64,000 nucleotides of DNA from Rhodococcus pseudokoreensis (GTDB lineage: Bacteria; Actinomycetota; Actinomycetes; Mycobacteriales; Mycobacteriaceae). Each line of letters opens with the position of its first letter. Position 1 is the first letter of the stretch. This document shows positions 52,340 through 61,004 of the stretch, piece after piece. A program made the translations under genes and the position numbers. The stretch covers positions 1,736,001-1,800,000 of the forward strand of contig NZ_CP070619.1 in the NCBI RefSeq assembly GCF_017068395.1, written 5' to 3'. The notes under the pieces were generated by a model. The model saw nothing but the letters and a program-made list of their open reading frames with translations, ran no database searches and was not told the origin of the DNA.

Positions 52340-53242
52340 CTAGGCCTGGACGGTCAGGCTCTGCAGGATCTCGCGAGCGAGCGCAGCGGTCTCGGACGGC
52401 GTCTTGCCGACCTTCACGCCGGCAGCCTCGAGGGCGTCCTTCTTGGCCTGCGCGGTGCCCGAGGAACCGGAGACGATGGCGCCTGCGTGGCCCATGGTCT
52501 TGCCCTCGGGGGCGGTGAAGCCCGCGACGTAGCCGACGACCGGCTTGGTGACGTTCGCCTTGATGTAGTCGGCGGCACGCTCCTCGGCGTCGCCGCCGAT
52601 CTCACCGATCATCACGATGACCTTGGTCTCGGGGTCCTTCTCGAACGCCTCGATGGCGTCGATGTGGGTGGTGCCGATGACCGGGTCGCCGCCGATGCCG
52701 ATGGCGGTGGAGAAGCCGAAGTCACGCAGTTCGAACATCATCTGGTAGGTCAGCGTGCCCGACTTCGACACGAGGCCGATCGGGCCGGTGCCTGCGATGT
52801 TGGCCGGGGTGATGCCGACCAGCGACTCGCCGGGGGTGATGATGCCGGGGCAGTTGGGTCCGATGATCCGGGTCTTGTTGCCCTTGGAGACGTTGTACGC
52901 CCAGGCGTACGCCGAGTCCTGCACGGGGATGCCCTCGGTGATGACCACGAGCAGCGGGATCTCCGCGTCGATGGCCTCGACGATGGCGTCCTTCGCGAAG
53001 GCCGGGGGAACGAACGCGATGGAGACGTCCGCGCCGGTCTTCTCGATGGCCTCGGCAACGGTGCCGAAGACGGGCAGCTCGACGCCGCCGTCGTGGGTCA
53101 CGGTGGTGCCGGCCTTACGGGCGTTGACACCGCCGACGACCTGGGTGCCGGCCTTGAGCATCAGCGCGGTGTGCTTCGTGCCCTCGCCACCGGTGATGCC
53201 CTGGACGATGACCTTGGAGTCCTTGGTCAGGAAGATAGCCAT
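52340..53242 (-). CDS. sucD: succinyl-CoA synthetase alpha subunit
   Basis: 300 residues. CoA-binding Rossmann part ([40 protein letters not shown]) and the phospho-histidine loop with His252 ([20 protein letters not shown]). With SucC it converts succinyl-CoA to succinate with NTP formation in the TCA cycle, which also receives the succinate produced by the GABA branch. 15 bp after sucC. Confidence 0.97.
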   Translation of the reverse strand: MAIFLTKDSKVIVQGITGGEGTKHTALMLKAGTQVVGGVNARKAGTTVTHDGGVELPVFGTVAEAIEKTGADVSIAFVPPAFAKDAIVEAIDAEIPLLVVITEGIPVQDSAYAWAYNVSKGNKTRIIGPNCPGIITPGESLVGITPANIAGTGPIGLVSKSGTLTYQMMFELRDFGFSTAIGIGGDPVIGTTHIDAIEAFEKDPETKVIVMIGEIGGDAEERAADYIKANVTKPVVGYVAGFTAPEGKTMGHAGAIVSGSSGTAQAKKDALEAAGVKVGKTPSETAALAREILQSLTVQA

Positions 53243-53257
53243 GTGATTTAAGTCCCT

Positions 53258-54427
53258 TTACTTTGCGGCGAAGGCCAGCTCGGCGGCCTTGTCGGCAGCC
53301 TCGTCCATGGTTCCGACGACCGTGACCAGCGGGTGGGCGGCCTCGGCGAGGATACGACGACCCTCTTCGACGTTGTTGCCGTCCAGGCGGACGACCAGCG
53401 GCTTGTTGGCCTCGTCACCCAGCGTCTTCAGGGCGCCGACGATGCCGTTGGCGACCGCGTCACACGCGGTGATGCCACCGAAAACGTTCACGAACACGCT
53501 CTTGACCTGCGCGTCGTTCAGGATGACGTCCAGGCCGTTCGCCATGACCTCTGCGGAGGCGCCGCCACCGATGTCGAGGAAGTTGGCGGGCTTCACGCCA
53601 CCGTGCTTCTCACCTGCGTAGGCGACGACGTCCAGGGTCGACATGACCAGGCCGGCGCCGTTACCGATGATGCCGACCTCGCCGTCGAGCTTGACGTAGT
53701 TGAGGTCGTTTTCCTTGGCCTTGAGCTCGAGCGGGTCGGTGGCGTCCCGGTCCTCGAACGCCTCGTGGCCGGGCTGACGGAACGAGGCGTTCTCGTCCAG
53801 CGTGACCTTGCCGTCGAGCGCGAGGATCTCGTCACCGGGCGTGCGGACGAGCGGGTTGACCTCGACGAGGAGAGCGTCTTCGTTGATGAAGACCTCCCAC
53901 AGCTTCTGGATCGTCACGGCCGCAGCGTCGAGCACCTCGGCGGGCAGCTTTCCTGCCTCGGCGATGCTGCGCGCGAACGCGAGGTCGACGCCCTTGACGG
54001 CGTCCACGGGGATCTTCGCGAGTGCGTCGGGGTTCTCCTCGGCGGTGACCTCGATCTCGACGCCACCCTCCACCGAGCACATGGCCAGGTAGGTGCGGTT
54101 GGTGCGGTCGAGCAGGAAGGAGATGTAGTACTCCTCGGCGATGTCACTCGCCTCTGCGACCAGCAGCTTCTTGACGACGTGACCCTTGATGTCGAGGCCC
54201 AGGATCGCCTCGGCGTTGGCCTGCGCTGCATCGACGTCGGCGGAGTACTTGACGCCACCCGCCTTGCCGCGGCCGCCGACCTTGACCTGCGCCTTGACCA
54301 TCACGGGCTTGCCGATTTCTTCGGCAATCTCGCGTGCGCCGGCCACCGTGTCGGTAACACGCCCAGCCGAAGTCGGCACCTCGTGCTTGGCGAAGAGTTC
54401 CTTCGCCTGGTATTCGAAGAGATCCAT
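53258..54427 (-). CDS. sucC: succinyl-CoA synthetase beta subunit
   Basis: 389 residues ([20 protein letters not shown]). An ATP-grasp domain covers the first 240 residues ([40 protein letters not shown]), and the CoA-ligase domain has [18 protein letters not shown] and [18 protein letters not shown]. First gene of the sucCD operon. The promoter should lie in 54428-54596, where the sequence TGTGGTCCACATCACG is a candidate CRP/GlxR site. Confidence 0.97.
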   Translation of the reverse strand: MDLFEYQAKELFAKHEVPTSAGRVTDTVAGAREIAEEIGKPVMVKAQVKVGGRGKAGGVKYSADVDAAQANAEAILGLDIKGHVVKKLLVAEASDIAEEYYISFLLDRTNRTYLAMCSVEGGVEIEVTAEENPDALAKIPVDAVKGVDLAFARSIAEAGKLPAEVLDAAAVTIQKLWEVFINEDALLVEVNPLVRTPGDEILALDGKVTLDENASFRQPGHEAFEDRDATDPLELKAKENDLNYVKLDGEVGIIGNGAGLVMSTLDVVAYAGEKHGGVKPANFLDIGGGASAEVMANGLDVILNDAQVKSVFVNVFGGITACDAVANGIVGALKTLGDEANKPLVVRLDGNNVEEGRRILAEAAHPLVTVVGTMDEAADKAAELAFAAK

Positions 54428-54532
54428 CTGCTCACCGTCTCGTCTGCGTTGACACCCGCTCGAGGGGTAGGAGCGGGTCTGTTTTGGACTTTAACCAGTT
54501 GCCGGGCCCGCTCTGCGCCCGCGTGTCTGCTA

Positions 54533-54548
54533 TGTGGTCCACATCACG
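54533..54548. promoter_or_regulatory. possible CRP/GlxR site upstream of sucC
   Basis: TGTGGTCCACATCACG has two mismatches to TGTGA-N6-TCACA and contains the perfect palindrome ATGTGG-T-CCACAT. It lies 106 bp before sucC. Confidence 0.35.
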
Positions 54549-54596
54549 CGATATCACGCACTGAGGCGGGCCTCACCGCTGCAAACGGGGCGGACC

Positions 54597-56546
54597 TCAC
54601 CGATTTCTGCGGCGTGCAGTGAGGGCCGCGGCAGCCGCAATCAACACTATGCCCACCGTTGCCGGGACGACACCGGCCCCCATTTCGGGGTCGGTGACCC
54701 GGGCGACGGTCAGCGGCCACGACACGAGGTATACGCCCACGGCAACGGCCGAACCGAGCAACAACGCGACCGCCCTGGCGGGCCGGGCACGTGAGGCAAC
54801 TATCACTGCGAGGACGACCGCGACGCCGAGCAGCACCCGCCCCCACACGTCGAGGTTCCACGGGACCTCCGCGAACGACGCCGGCGCGTACTCGTCGCCG
54901 CGTGCGTCGGTCCCGTGGAAGAGGGGCAGTCCCAGTCCGGCGAACGCGGCGACGGCACCGAGGCCGCCGACCGCGAGGACCGCGATCGAGGTGGACGGCT
55001 CCTCGGACGTGTCGATCTCCTCGCGTTCCGCCGAGCCCGCGAACCACGTCAGCACCCCGGTGACACCCGCGGTGACGGCTGCGCACCACAGCAGCACGGC
55101 ACCGATTCCGGCGCCGATGCCCGGCACGTCGGTGGCGAGCACCACGGACTGCGACACGGCGGCGACGGAGTAGGGGATCGTCACCCACAGCACACCGACC
55201 GCCGGCCGGACGGCCGACGCGAACTCCGACAGCAGCAGCCAGACGCAGCCGACGACGAGGACGAGGGCCGCGACGAGCACGACCCGGGTGGCGTAGACGT
55301 CGGGGCGTGCCGTGTCGCCGGGGATGTCGAGGACGGGGAGCAGCGCCCCGGCGGCGGCCAGTAGGGCGGTGACGATTCCGGTGACCCCGGCGGCGACGTG
55401 CCATCGCGCGATCCGGGCGCGCGCCGCGGCGGCCTCGGCTCGCAGCGCCGCCTTGGCGACGCCCTTCGCGGACGGGGTGACCGCCCCCGGCTTGGCCGGG
55501 CCGCCCTGCGCCGGCGCGGACGGCGAGGCGGCGAGCGTCTTCAGGATCCTGCCGTCGCGGGTCCGGTCGATCATCGGGATGCAGACGCCGACGAGCACCA
55601 GGAGCCCGGCGCCGACGGTCCCCCACACCGCGCCGGGACCGGGCTGGATCCGTTCGCCGGCGGCGAGTCCCGCGACCAGACGCGTCCCGACCACGCCGAG
55701 CGCGGCCAGGCCTGCCCCGACGAGCGCACCCGACGCGACGGGGGGCGAAATCGAGGCCAGCGCCGAGGCGACGACGATCAGGACGGACGCCGCCAGGATC
55801 CCGGCGCCCGCGGACGCGGCGAGGTCCGACTCGACGACGGTCGGGACGAGGATGACGGGGTCCTCGGACACGAAGGCGGGAGCAAACAGCGCGCCGACGA
55901 GGACGACGGCGGCGGCCACCGCGACGGCGGACGGCAGGAAGCCGATGCGGGCGCCCGTCGCGCGCCCGACCTGTTCGGCGCTGCGAGCGTCGCCGTACCC
56001 GTCCATCAGGGAAGCCCGGTGCACGGCGACCATGCCGAGCAGGCCCGCGAAGGCGATCAACGTGTGCCCGGCGAGGGCGGCGTAGGCGCCGGTCCCGGCG
56101 GCCAATTCGGCTGCCGTGTCGGGCCGGAACAGTTCGAGCCGGTTGGCGTCGATGGCATCCGACCACAGCTGCGTGTCGAGGACGGCGGCGCCGACGGACA
56201 CGGCGCCTGCACCGGCCAGCAATGCCCCGGCCACCGCGGTGCGGCGGGCGAGAACCGCGGGAACGGCCAGAACCGGTGCCGCGACGGCGAAGACGGCGGC
56301 CCACACCGCTGCCGCGCCGATCGCGGACGGCGCTGCCGCCCCGTCGACCGCGCGGACGGCCTGCAGGACGGGCGCCGACGCCACTCCCAAACCGCCGACG
56401 ATGCCCAGCACGACCGCGAGCACGGTCCCCCGGCGCGCGCGGACGGGATCGGGCTCGTCGACGGCCGTCAAGCCGGTGCCGCCGGACGAAGGAATGCGTT
56501 CGGGCTCGGCCCTGCGCCCGTCCGGGGATCGAGTTGATGACGCCAC
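54597..56546 (-). CDS. large polytopic membrane protein of unknown function
   Basis: 649 residues. A short polar N terminus (MASSTRSPDGRRAEPERIPS) is followed by roughly fourteen Ala/Val/Gly-rich membrane helices. A cytoplasmic loop in the middle is basic (AKGVAKAALRAEAAAARARI), and the C terminus is Arg-rich (ALTARRRNR). No transporter or enzyme motif is seen. It is separate from sucC by 169 bp and divergent from the M23 peptidase gene. I do not recognise it in the M. tuberculosis cluster, where sucC and the peptidase are adjacent, so it may be a lineage-specific insertion. Confidence 0.75.
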   Translation of the reverse strand: MASSTRSPDGRRAEPERIPSSGGTGLTAVDEPDPVRARRGTVLAVVLGIVGGLGVASAPVLQAVRAVDGAAAPSAIGAAAVWAAVFAVAAPVLAVPAVLARRTAVAGALLAGAGAVSVGAAVLDTQLWSDAIDANRLELFRPDTAAELAAGTGAYAALAGHTLIAFAGLLGMVAVHRASLMDGYGDARSAEQVGRATGARIGFLPSAVAVAAAVVLVGALFAPAFVSEDPVILVPTVVESDLAASAGAGILAASVLIVVASALASISPPVASGALVGAGLAALGVVGTRLVAGLAAGERIQPGPGAVWGTVGAGLLVLVGVCIPMIDRTRDGRILKTLAASPSAPAQGGPAKPGAVTPSAKGVAKAALRAEAAAARARIARWHVAAGVTGIVTALLAAAGALLPVLDIPGDTARPDVYATRVVLVAALVLVVGCVWLLLSEFASAVRPAVGVLWVTIPYSVAAVSQSVVLATDVPGIGAGIGAVLLWCAAVTAGVTGVLTWFAGSAEREEIDTSEEPSTSIAVLAVGGLGAVAAFAGLGLPLFHGTDARGDEYAPASFAEVPWNLDVWGRVLLGVAVVLAVIVASRARPARAVALLLGSAVAVGVYLVSWPLTVARVTDPEMGAGVVPATVGIVLIAAAAALTARRRNR

Positions 56547-56655
56547 AGGCCGACGCTAGCCCTTACCCACCACTTCCCCCGGGTTGTGACACGCGTGCGC
56601 ACGGGCGAGATTGAACCGAGACGAAAGGCGCGTTCGACGTTTCCCCAGCTCAGTT

Positions 56656-56671
56656 TGTGATGCCGGTCACA
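56656..56671. promoter_or_regulatory. CRP/GlxR-type site, perfect match
   Basis: TGTGATGCCGGTCACA matches TGTGA-N6-TCACA exactly. It lies 106 bp upstream of the M23 peptidase start and 109 bp upstream of the divergent membrane protein start. Confidence 0.65.
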
Positions 56672-56777
56672 TGTAGCCGTTCCTCTGCGTTACAGGTTGC
56701 GCGCATCGCAACCGTTTCGTTACCGTCGCCAAGGTCTTAGTCACAGGCAGGTCACGAGCAGGAGGACGGACGGGCGT

Positions 56778-57839
56778 ATGCACCATCGCAGCCAGTTCAC
56801 GGCCAGCCGTTTTGTGAGTCACCACGATGACGAGTTGCGGGGTCACAACGACGAAGTCGAGCCCACGTATCCCCCACAGTCGGTCGAGCATTATCCCGAG
56901 ACCGCTAGTTCTGAGATTTCCAGCATGTTCTTCCGCAATTCGCAGTCCACACGCTCCACCCACGACAGCGTCGACACCGGCAACGGCATCGAGACCGTCG
57001 ACACCGAGTCCGAGATCCCCGGCTTCATCCCCCGCAGCGGTTCCGAGTCCTTCGAGGGCGCACCCTCCCATTCCCGCCGCGGAGCCCACCGCATCCCGAC
57101 TCCCCCCTCAGCTCTCAAAGGCCGCGCCGCTGTCCTCGCAGTCGCAGCGGGCGCCGTAGTCGCCGCAGGCCAGGCCGCAGTCACCAGCGGATCGTCCAGC
57201 TCCTCCGATCACTCCGAGGTCGCCCTCGCCAGTGACGAGTCGAGCGCCATCGGAACCACCGCAGAGCCGCAGGCCGCGCAGTACTCCACGGTCGCCGACA
57301 CCGCCGCCGCCGATTCGAGCGCCCCGCAGGTCCTCAACATCGCGAACCCGACCGACCTGTCGCAGTTCAGCAACCTGCTCGCCAAGGGACAGCGTTTCAG
57401 CGAAGAGCGCGCCGCCCGCGAAGCCGCTGCCCGCCGCCCCCTGTTCCTCCTCCCCGCCGTGGGAACCTTCACCTCCAACTTCGGAACCCGCTGGGGCACC
57501 CTGCACGCGGGCGTCGACATCGCCGCCCCTATCGGGACCCCCATCGTGGCCGTCGCCGACGGCGAGGTCATCGACTCGGGTCCGGCTTCCGGGTTCGGCA
57601 TGTGGGTCCGCCTCAAGCACGCCGACGGCACCATCACCGTCTACGGCCACATCAACACCTCCACCGTCACCGTCGGCCAGAAGGTCATGGCGGGCGACCA
57701 GATCGCGACCGTCGGCAACCGCGGCTTCTCCACCGGCCCGCACCTGCACTTCGAGGTGCACCTCGCCGGCGAGAACAAGATCGATCCCCTGCCCTGGCTG
57801 GCCTCCCGCGGCATCAGCCTCGGCCCCGAAATGGACTGA
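56778..57839 (+). CDS. M23 (LytM-type) peptidase, membrane-anchored
   Basis: 353 residues from ATG 56778 (GCAGGAGG upstream). A long polar cytoplasmic-type N terminus (1-112) precedes a single hydrophobic segment (about 113-137). A linker and then the LytM domain follow, with zinc ligands His243 and Asp247 (LHAGVDIAAP) and His324 (PHLHFEVHL); His322 and His291 (VYGHI) are the catalytic histidines. It cleaves peptidoglycan cross-links or acts as an amidase activator. Rv0950c is the counterpart. A perfect CRP/GlxR site lies upstream and a strong bidirectional hairpin downstream. Confidence 0.92.
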   Translation: MHHRSQFTASRFVSHHDDELRGHNDEVEPTYPPQSVEHYPETASSEISSMFFRNSQSTRSTHDSVDTGNGIETVDTESEIPGFIPRSGSESFEGAPSHSRRGAHRIPTPPSALKGRAAVLAVAAGAVVAAGQAAVTSGSSSSSDHSEVALASDESSAIGTTAEPQAAQYSTVADTAAADSSAPQVLNIANPTDLSQFSNLLAKGQRFSEERAAREAAARRPLFLLPAVGTFTSNFGTRWGTLHAGVDIAAPIGTPIVAVADGEVIDSGPASGFGMWVRLKHADGTITVYGHINTSTVTVGQKVMAGDQIATVGNRGFSTGPHLHFEVHLAGENKIDPLPWLASRGISLGPEMD

Positions 57840-57861
57840 TCTCGGCACCACCCCCGAACAC

Positions 57862-57904
57862 AACACGACTGCGGCGCATGCATTGCATGCGCCGCAGTCG
57901 TGTT
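57862..57904. terminator. bidirectional terminator between M23 peptidase and uvrD
   Basis: Arms of 21 bp (starting AACACGACTGCGGCGCATGC) are perfectly complementary around one central base. It lies 22 bp after the peptidase stop and 8 bp after the convergent helicase stop. Confidence 0.9.
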
Positions 57905-57912
57905 TCGTGTCT

Positions 57913-60396
57913 CTACAGCTTGATCATCGGGACGCCACCGATCAGCATCAGCCGGACCTTGCCCGCGCTGCCGAAGTCGATGGTGACCGTCGCGGTCGGC
58001 CCGGCTCCCTTGGTCTCGAGGACCGTGCCGAGGCCGTACTTGTCGTGACTGACCCGGTCGCCGACCGCGAGGACCAGGTTGTTGTTGCGGGAGCGCGCGG
58101 CGCCGAAGCTCGGGGTGCTCGCCGACCCGCCGCCGTAACCGGAACCGCCGCCGAACCCCTGCCCGTATCCCGATCCGCGCGCGCGGCCACCGCCGATCGC
58201 ACCACCGGAACCCATGCGGGGGCCCGGGTCCTCGCGGCGCCAGTGCACGAGATCCGACGGGATCTCCTGCAGGAACCGCGACTCCGGGTTCTGGATGGGC
58301 TGACCCCACGCCGATCGCATGACGGCCCGCGTCAGGTACAGCCGCTGCCGGGCCCGGGTGATGCCCACATAGGCGAGCCGCCGCTCCTCCGACAGTTCCG
58401 CGGGGTCGCCGAGCGCCCGCATGTGCGGGAACTGGCCGTCTTCCCACCCGGTGACGAAGACGACGGGGAACTCGAGCCCCTTCGCGGTGTGCAGGGTCAT
58501 CAGCGTGACGACGCCCTCGTCGTTGTCGGGCAGCTGGTCGGAGTCCGCGACGAGGGACACCCGCTCGAGGAACGCGGCGAGGGAACCGGGGTCGGGTTCG
58601 CCGTCCCTGGCGTCGACGTCGCCGTCCTCCGTCGGCTCCACCAGCCCTGCGGCGTTCCGCGCGTCGGAGCTGAACTCCCGCGCCACGCTGACGAGTTCGT
58701 TGAGGTTGTCGAGGCGCGCCCCGTCCTGCGGGTCGCTGCTCGCCGCGAGTTCGGCGCGGTAGCCCGTCCGCTCCAAAACCGCCTCCACGACGTCGCCGAT
58801 GTCGCCGAGCTGGTCGGGGACGATGTCGTCGGCCGTGGTCTCGGGCGGCATCAGCACCCGCAGTCCGTCCATCAGCTCGAGGAACGACGCGATGGCCTTC
58901 TGGGAGCGGGTGTTGAGCAGCCGCACCCGGCCCTCCCCACCGTCCCGCAGCGCCTCGGCGAAGCTTATGCCCCGCTGTTCGGAGTGGACGGCCACACACG
59001 CCTCCGCGCGGTCGCCGATGCCGCGGCGCGGGGTGTTGAGGATCCGGCGCAGGCTGACGGTGTCGTCCTCGTTGGCGAGAACCCGCAGATACGCGACGAT
59101 GTCGCGCACCTCCTTGCGCTCGTAGAACCGCACCCCGCCGACGACCTTGTACGGAACGCCGAGCCGGATGAAGATCTCTTCGAGCGCGCGGGACGAGTTG
59201 TTGGTGCGGTAGAAGACGGCGACGTCACCGAACTTGGCATCGCCCGAATCGACGAGTTTGTCGATCTCGGACGCCACGAACGACGCCTCGTCGTGCTCGT
59301 TGTCCGCGACGTACCCGGTGATGAGCTCACCCTCGCCCGAATCCGTCCACAGCCGCTTCTCGCGCCGGCCGGTGTTCTTCGAGATCACCGAGTTGGCCGC
59401 CGACAGGATGTTCTGGGTGGAGCGGTAGTTCTGCTCCAGCAGGATGGTGCGGGCGTCCGGGTAGTCGCGCTCGAACTCCTCGATGTTGCGGATCGTGGCG
59501 CCGCGGAACGCGTAGATCGACTGATCCGCGTCGCCCACCACACACAGCTCGGCCGGGGTGACCCGATGGTCCGCGTCCTCGCCGTCCGCGATGCCGCCGA
59601 CCAGTTCCCGCACCAGCATGTACTGGGCGTGGTTCGTGTCCTGGTACTCGTCGACCAGCACGTGCCGGAACCGTCGGCGGTAGTACTCGGCCACCTGGGG
59701 GAACGCCTGCAGCATCGCGACCGTCTCGCCGATCAGGTCGTCGAAGTCCAGTGCGTTCGCCGACCGCAACCGCTGCTGGTAGTGGCCGTACACCTTGGCG
59801 ATCAGCCGCGGCAGTTCCGCCGGCTCCTTGTCGGCGTCGGCGCTCGCCTGCTCCGGGTCGATCAACTCGTTCTTGAGATTCGAGATGTGGGTGGCGAGCA
59901 GCCGCGCCGAGTAGCGCTTGGTGTCGATGTTCAGATCCTTGGCGATCATCGTCAGCAGTCGCCGCGAATCGTCCGCGTCGTAGATGGAGAAGTTCGAGTT
60001 GAGGCCCGGAAGCAGCGCCGCCTGGGCCCGGAGGATCCGCACACAGCTCGCGTGGAACGTGGACACCCACATGCTGTTCGCCCGGGGGCCGACGAGGTGG
60101 GCGACCCGCTCCCGCATCTCGGCGGCGGCCTTGTTGGTGAACGTGATGGCCAGGATCTGCCCGGGCATCACCCCCCGCTCGGCCAGCAGATAGGCGATGC
60201 GGCGGGTGAGCACAGCCGTCTTGCCCGAGCCCGCGCCGGCGACGATCAGCAGCGGAGATCCGGCGTGCACGACCGCTTCCCGTTGCGGTGGGTTGAGGCC
60301 CTGGAGGAGCGCGTCGGACCCCGTGCGCGCCGGCGCGGCGGCGGGCGGAGTCGACTCGGCGCTCAGGGGAGAAGCGGTGCCGGAGATAGTGTTCAT
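57913..60396 (-). CDS. uvrD1: UvrD/PcrA-type DNA helicase (UvrD1)
   Basis: 827 residues. SF1A helicase motifs: Q/I region LNPPQREAVVHAGSPLLIVA with Walker A AGAGSGKTAVLTRR, motif II VDEYQDTNHAQY, motif III VGDADQSIYAFRGA, motif IV LEQNYRSTQNIL, motif V TLHTAKGLEFPVVFVTGWED and motif VI EERRLAYVGITRAR. The C terminus has a Gly-rich linker and a Tudor-like end (DRVSHDKYGLGTVLE), which in mycobacterial UvrD1 contacts Ku or RNA polymerase. It acts in nucleotide excision repair and replication-fork processing. Confidence 0.96.
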   Translation of the reverse strand: MNTISGTASPLSAESTPPAAAPARTGSDALLQGLNPPQREAVVHAGSPLLIVAGAGSGKTAVLTRRIAYLLAERGVMPGQILAITFTNKAAAEMRERVAHLVGPRANSMWVSTFHASCVRILRAQAALLPGLNSNFSIYDADDSRRLLTMIAKDLNIDTKRYSARLLATHISNLKNELIDPEQASADADKEPAELPRLIAKVYGHYQQRLRSANALDFDDLIGETVAMLQAFPQVAEYYRRRFRHVLVDEYQDTNHAQYMLVRELVGGIADGEDADHRVTPAELCVVGDADQSIYAFRGATIRNIEEFERDYPDARTILLEQNYRSTQNILSAANSVISKNTGRREKRLWTDSGEGELITGYVADNEHDEASFVASEIDKLVDSGDAKFGDVAVFYRTNNSSRALEEIFIRLGVPYKVVGGVRFYERKEVRDIVAYLRVLANEDDTVSLRRILNTPRRGIGDRAEACVAVHSEQRGISFAEALRDGGEGRVRLLNTRSQKAIASFLELMDGLRVLMPPETTADDIVPDQLGDIGDVVEAVLERTGYRAELAASSDPQDGARLDNLNELVSVAREFSSDARNAAGLVEPTEDGDVDARDGEPDPGSLAAFLERVSLVADSDQLPDNDEGVVTLMTLHTAKGLEFPVVFVTGWEDGQFPHMRALGDPAELSEERRLAYVGITRARQRLYLTRAVMRSAWGQPIQNPESRFLQEIPSDLVHWRREDPGPRMGSGGAIGGGRARGSGYGQGFGGGSGYGGGSASTPSFGAARSRNNNLVLAVGDRVSHDKYGLGTVLETKGAGPTATVTIDFGSAGKVRLMLIGGVPMIKL

Positions 60397-60477
60397 CAGG
60401 TATCCAACTTACCGGCGTGTACCGACAGCGTCACAGCGGCTTGGCCTGCGCGGTGCCGCCATGGCAAACTGGTACGT

Positions 60478-60549
60478 ATGTTCAGTCCGCCGTCGCGCCC
60501 CCTGTGGCGATTTTTTTACGGGTACCGGCCTCCGGTGCCCGTGAACTGA
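60478..60549 (+). CDS. aromatic leader peptide of the chorismate mutase gene
   Basis: 23 codons: the peptide reads MFSPPSRP-LWRFFYGYRPP-VPVN. One Trp, two adjacent Phe and two Tyr lie within seven residues. The coding bases from TAC GGG TAC CGG form the first arm of an attenuator (60518-60542). It ends 10 bp before a terminator and 121 bp before chorismate mutase, the branch enzyme for Phe and Tyr. A stalled ribosome at low charged tRNA-Phe or -Tyr would be expected to prevent termination. Confidence 0.8.
   Translation: MFSPPSRPLWRFFYGYRPPVPVN
60518..60542 (+). promoter_or_regulatory. attenuator arms 1 and 2
   Basis: ACGGGTACCGG (60518-60528) pairs with CCGGTGCCCGT (60532-60542) with one G-U pair and a 3-base loop. 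Arm 2 can instead pair as TCCGGTGC (60531-60538) with GCACCGGA (60573-60580) inside the terminator, forming the anti-terminator. Confidence 0.75.
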
Positions 60550-60559
60550 ACAGCTCACG

Positions 60560-60594
60560 AGCCCCGAGGTCCGCACCGGATCCGGGGCTTTTTT
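60560..60594 (+). terminator. attenuator terminator upstream of chorismate mutase
   Basis: AGCCCCG (60560-60566) pairs with CGGGGCT (60583-60589); an inner TCCG/CGGA helix adds stability. Six T follow. It lies between the leader stop and the chorismate mutase gene. Confidence 0.85.
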
Positions 60595-60669
60595 CGTCAA
60601 ATGAGCCTGGATCGGTAACGACTCGAGCCAAAACAACGATCCAAGTTCTGACAAGAGGGAGACGAACCA

Positions 60670-60966
60670 ATGAGCACTCAGACCGTCGCTTCAGCCGCCA
60701 AGGAAACCGCTGTGCCCACCAGCGAGGCCGAGATCGAGGTTCTCCGCCAGGAGATCGACAAGCTCGACGCCGAGATTCTCGCCGCGATCAAGCGCCGTGC
60801 CGAGGTCTCGCAGCTCATCGGGCGCACCCGGATGGCGTCCGGCGGTCCCCGCCTCGTCCACAGCCGTGAGATGAAGGTGCTCGAGCGGTTCAACGAGCTG
60901 GGCCAGGAAGGCCACACGCTCGCCATGCTGCTGCTGCGCCTCGGGCGCGGCCGCCTCGGTCACTGA
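60670..60966 (+). CDS. chorismate mutase (AroQ delta type)
   Basis: 98 residues; AGAGGGAGACGAACC precedes ATG 60670. The AroQ helical fold is recognisable: LRQEIDKLDAEILAAIKRRA, EVSQLIGRTRMASGGPRLVH and SREMKVLERFNELGQEG. The C terminus LLRLGRGRLGH is the mycobacterial type that docks onto DAHP synthase and is activated by it. It turns chorismate into prephenate for Phe and Tyr. Expression is probably controlled by the attenuator at 60478-60594. Counterpart of Rv0948c. Confidence 0.95.
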   Translation: MSTQTVASAAKETAVPTSEAEIEVLRQEIDKLDAEILAAIKRRAEVSQLIGRTRMASGGPRLVHSREMKVLERFNELGQEGHTLAMLLLRLGRGRLGH

Positions 60967-61004
60967 GTTTCCCGAAACGGCTGCCCGTCCCCCGATGGCG
61001 GTCG

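Noticed and set aside
56580..56777. A ydaO-type (c-di-AMP) riboswitch before the M23 peptidase
   Set aside because: Such riboswitches precede some actinobacterial wall-hydrolase genes, but the gap is short and the conserved ydaO blocks are not visible.
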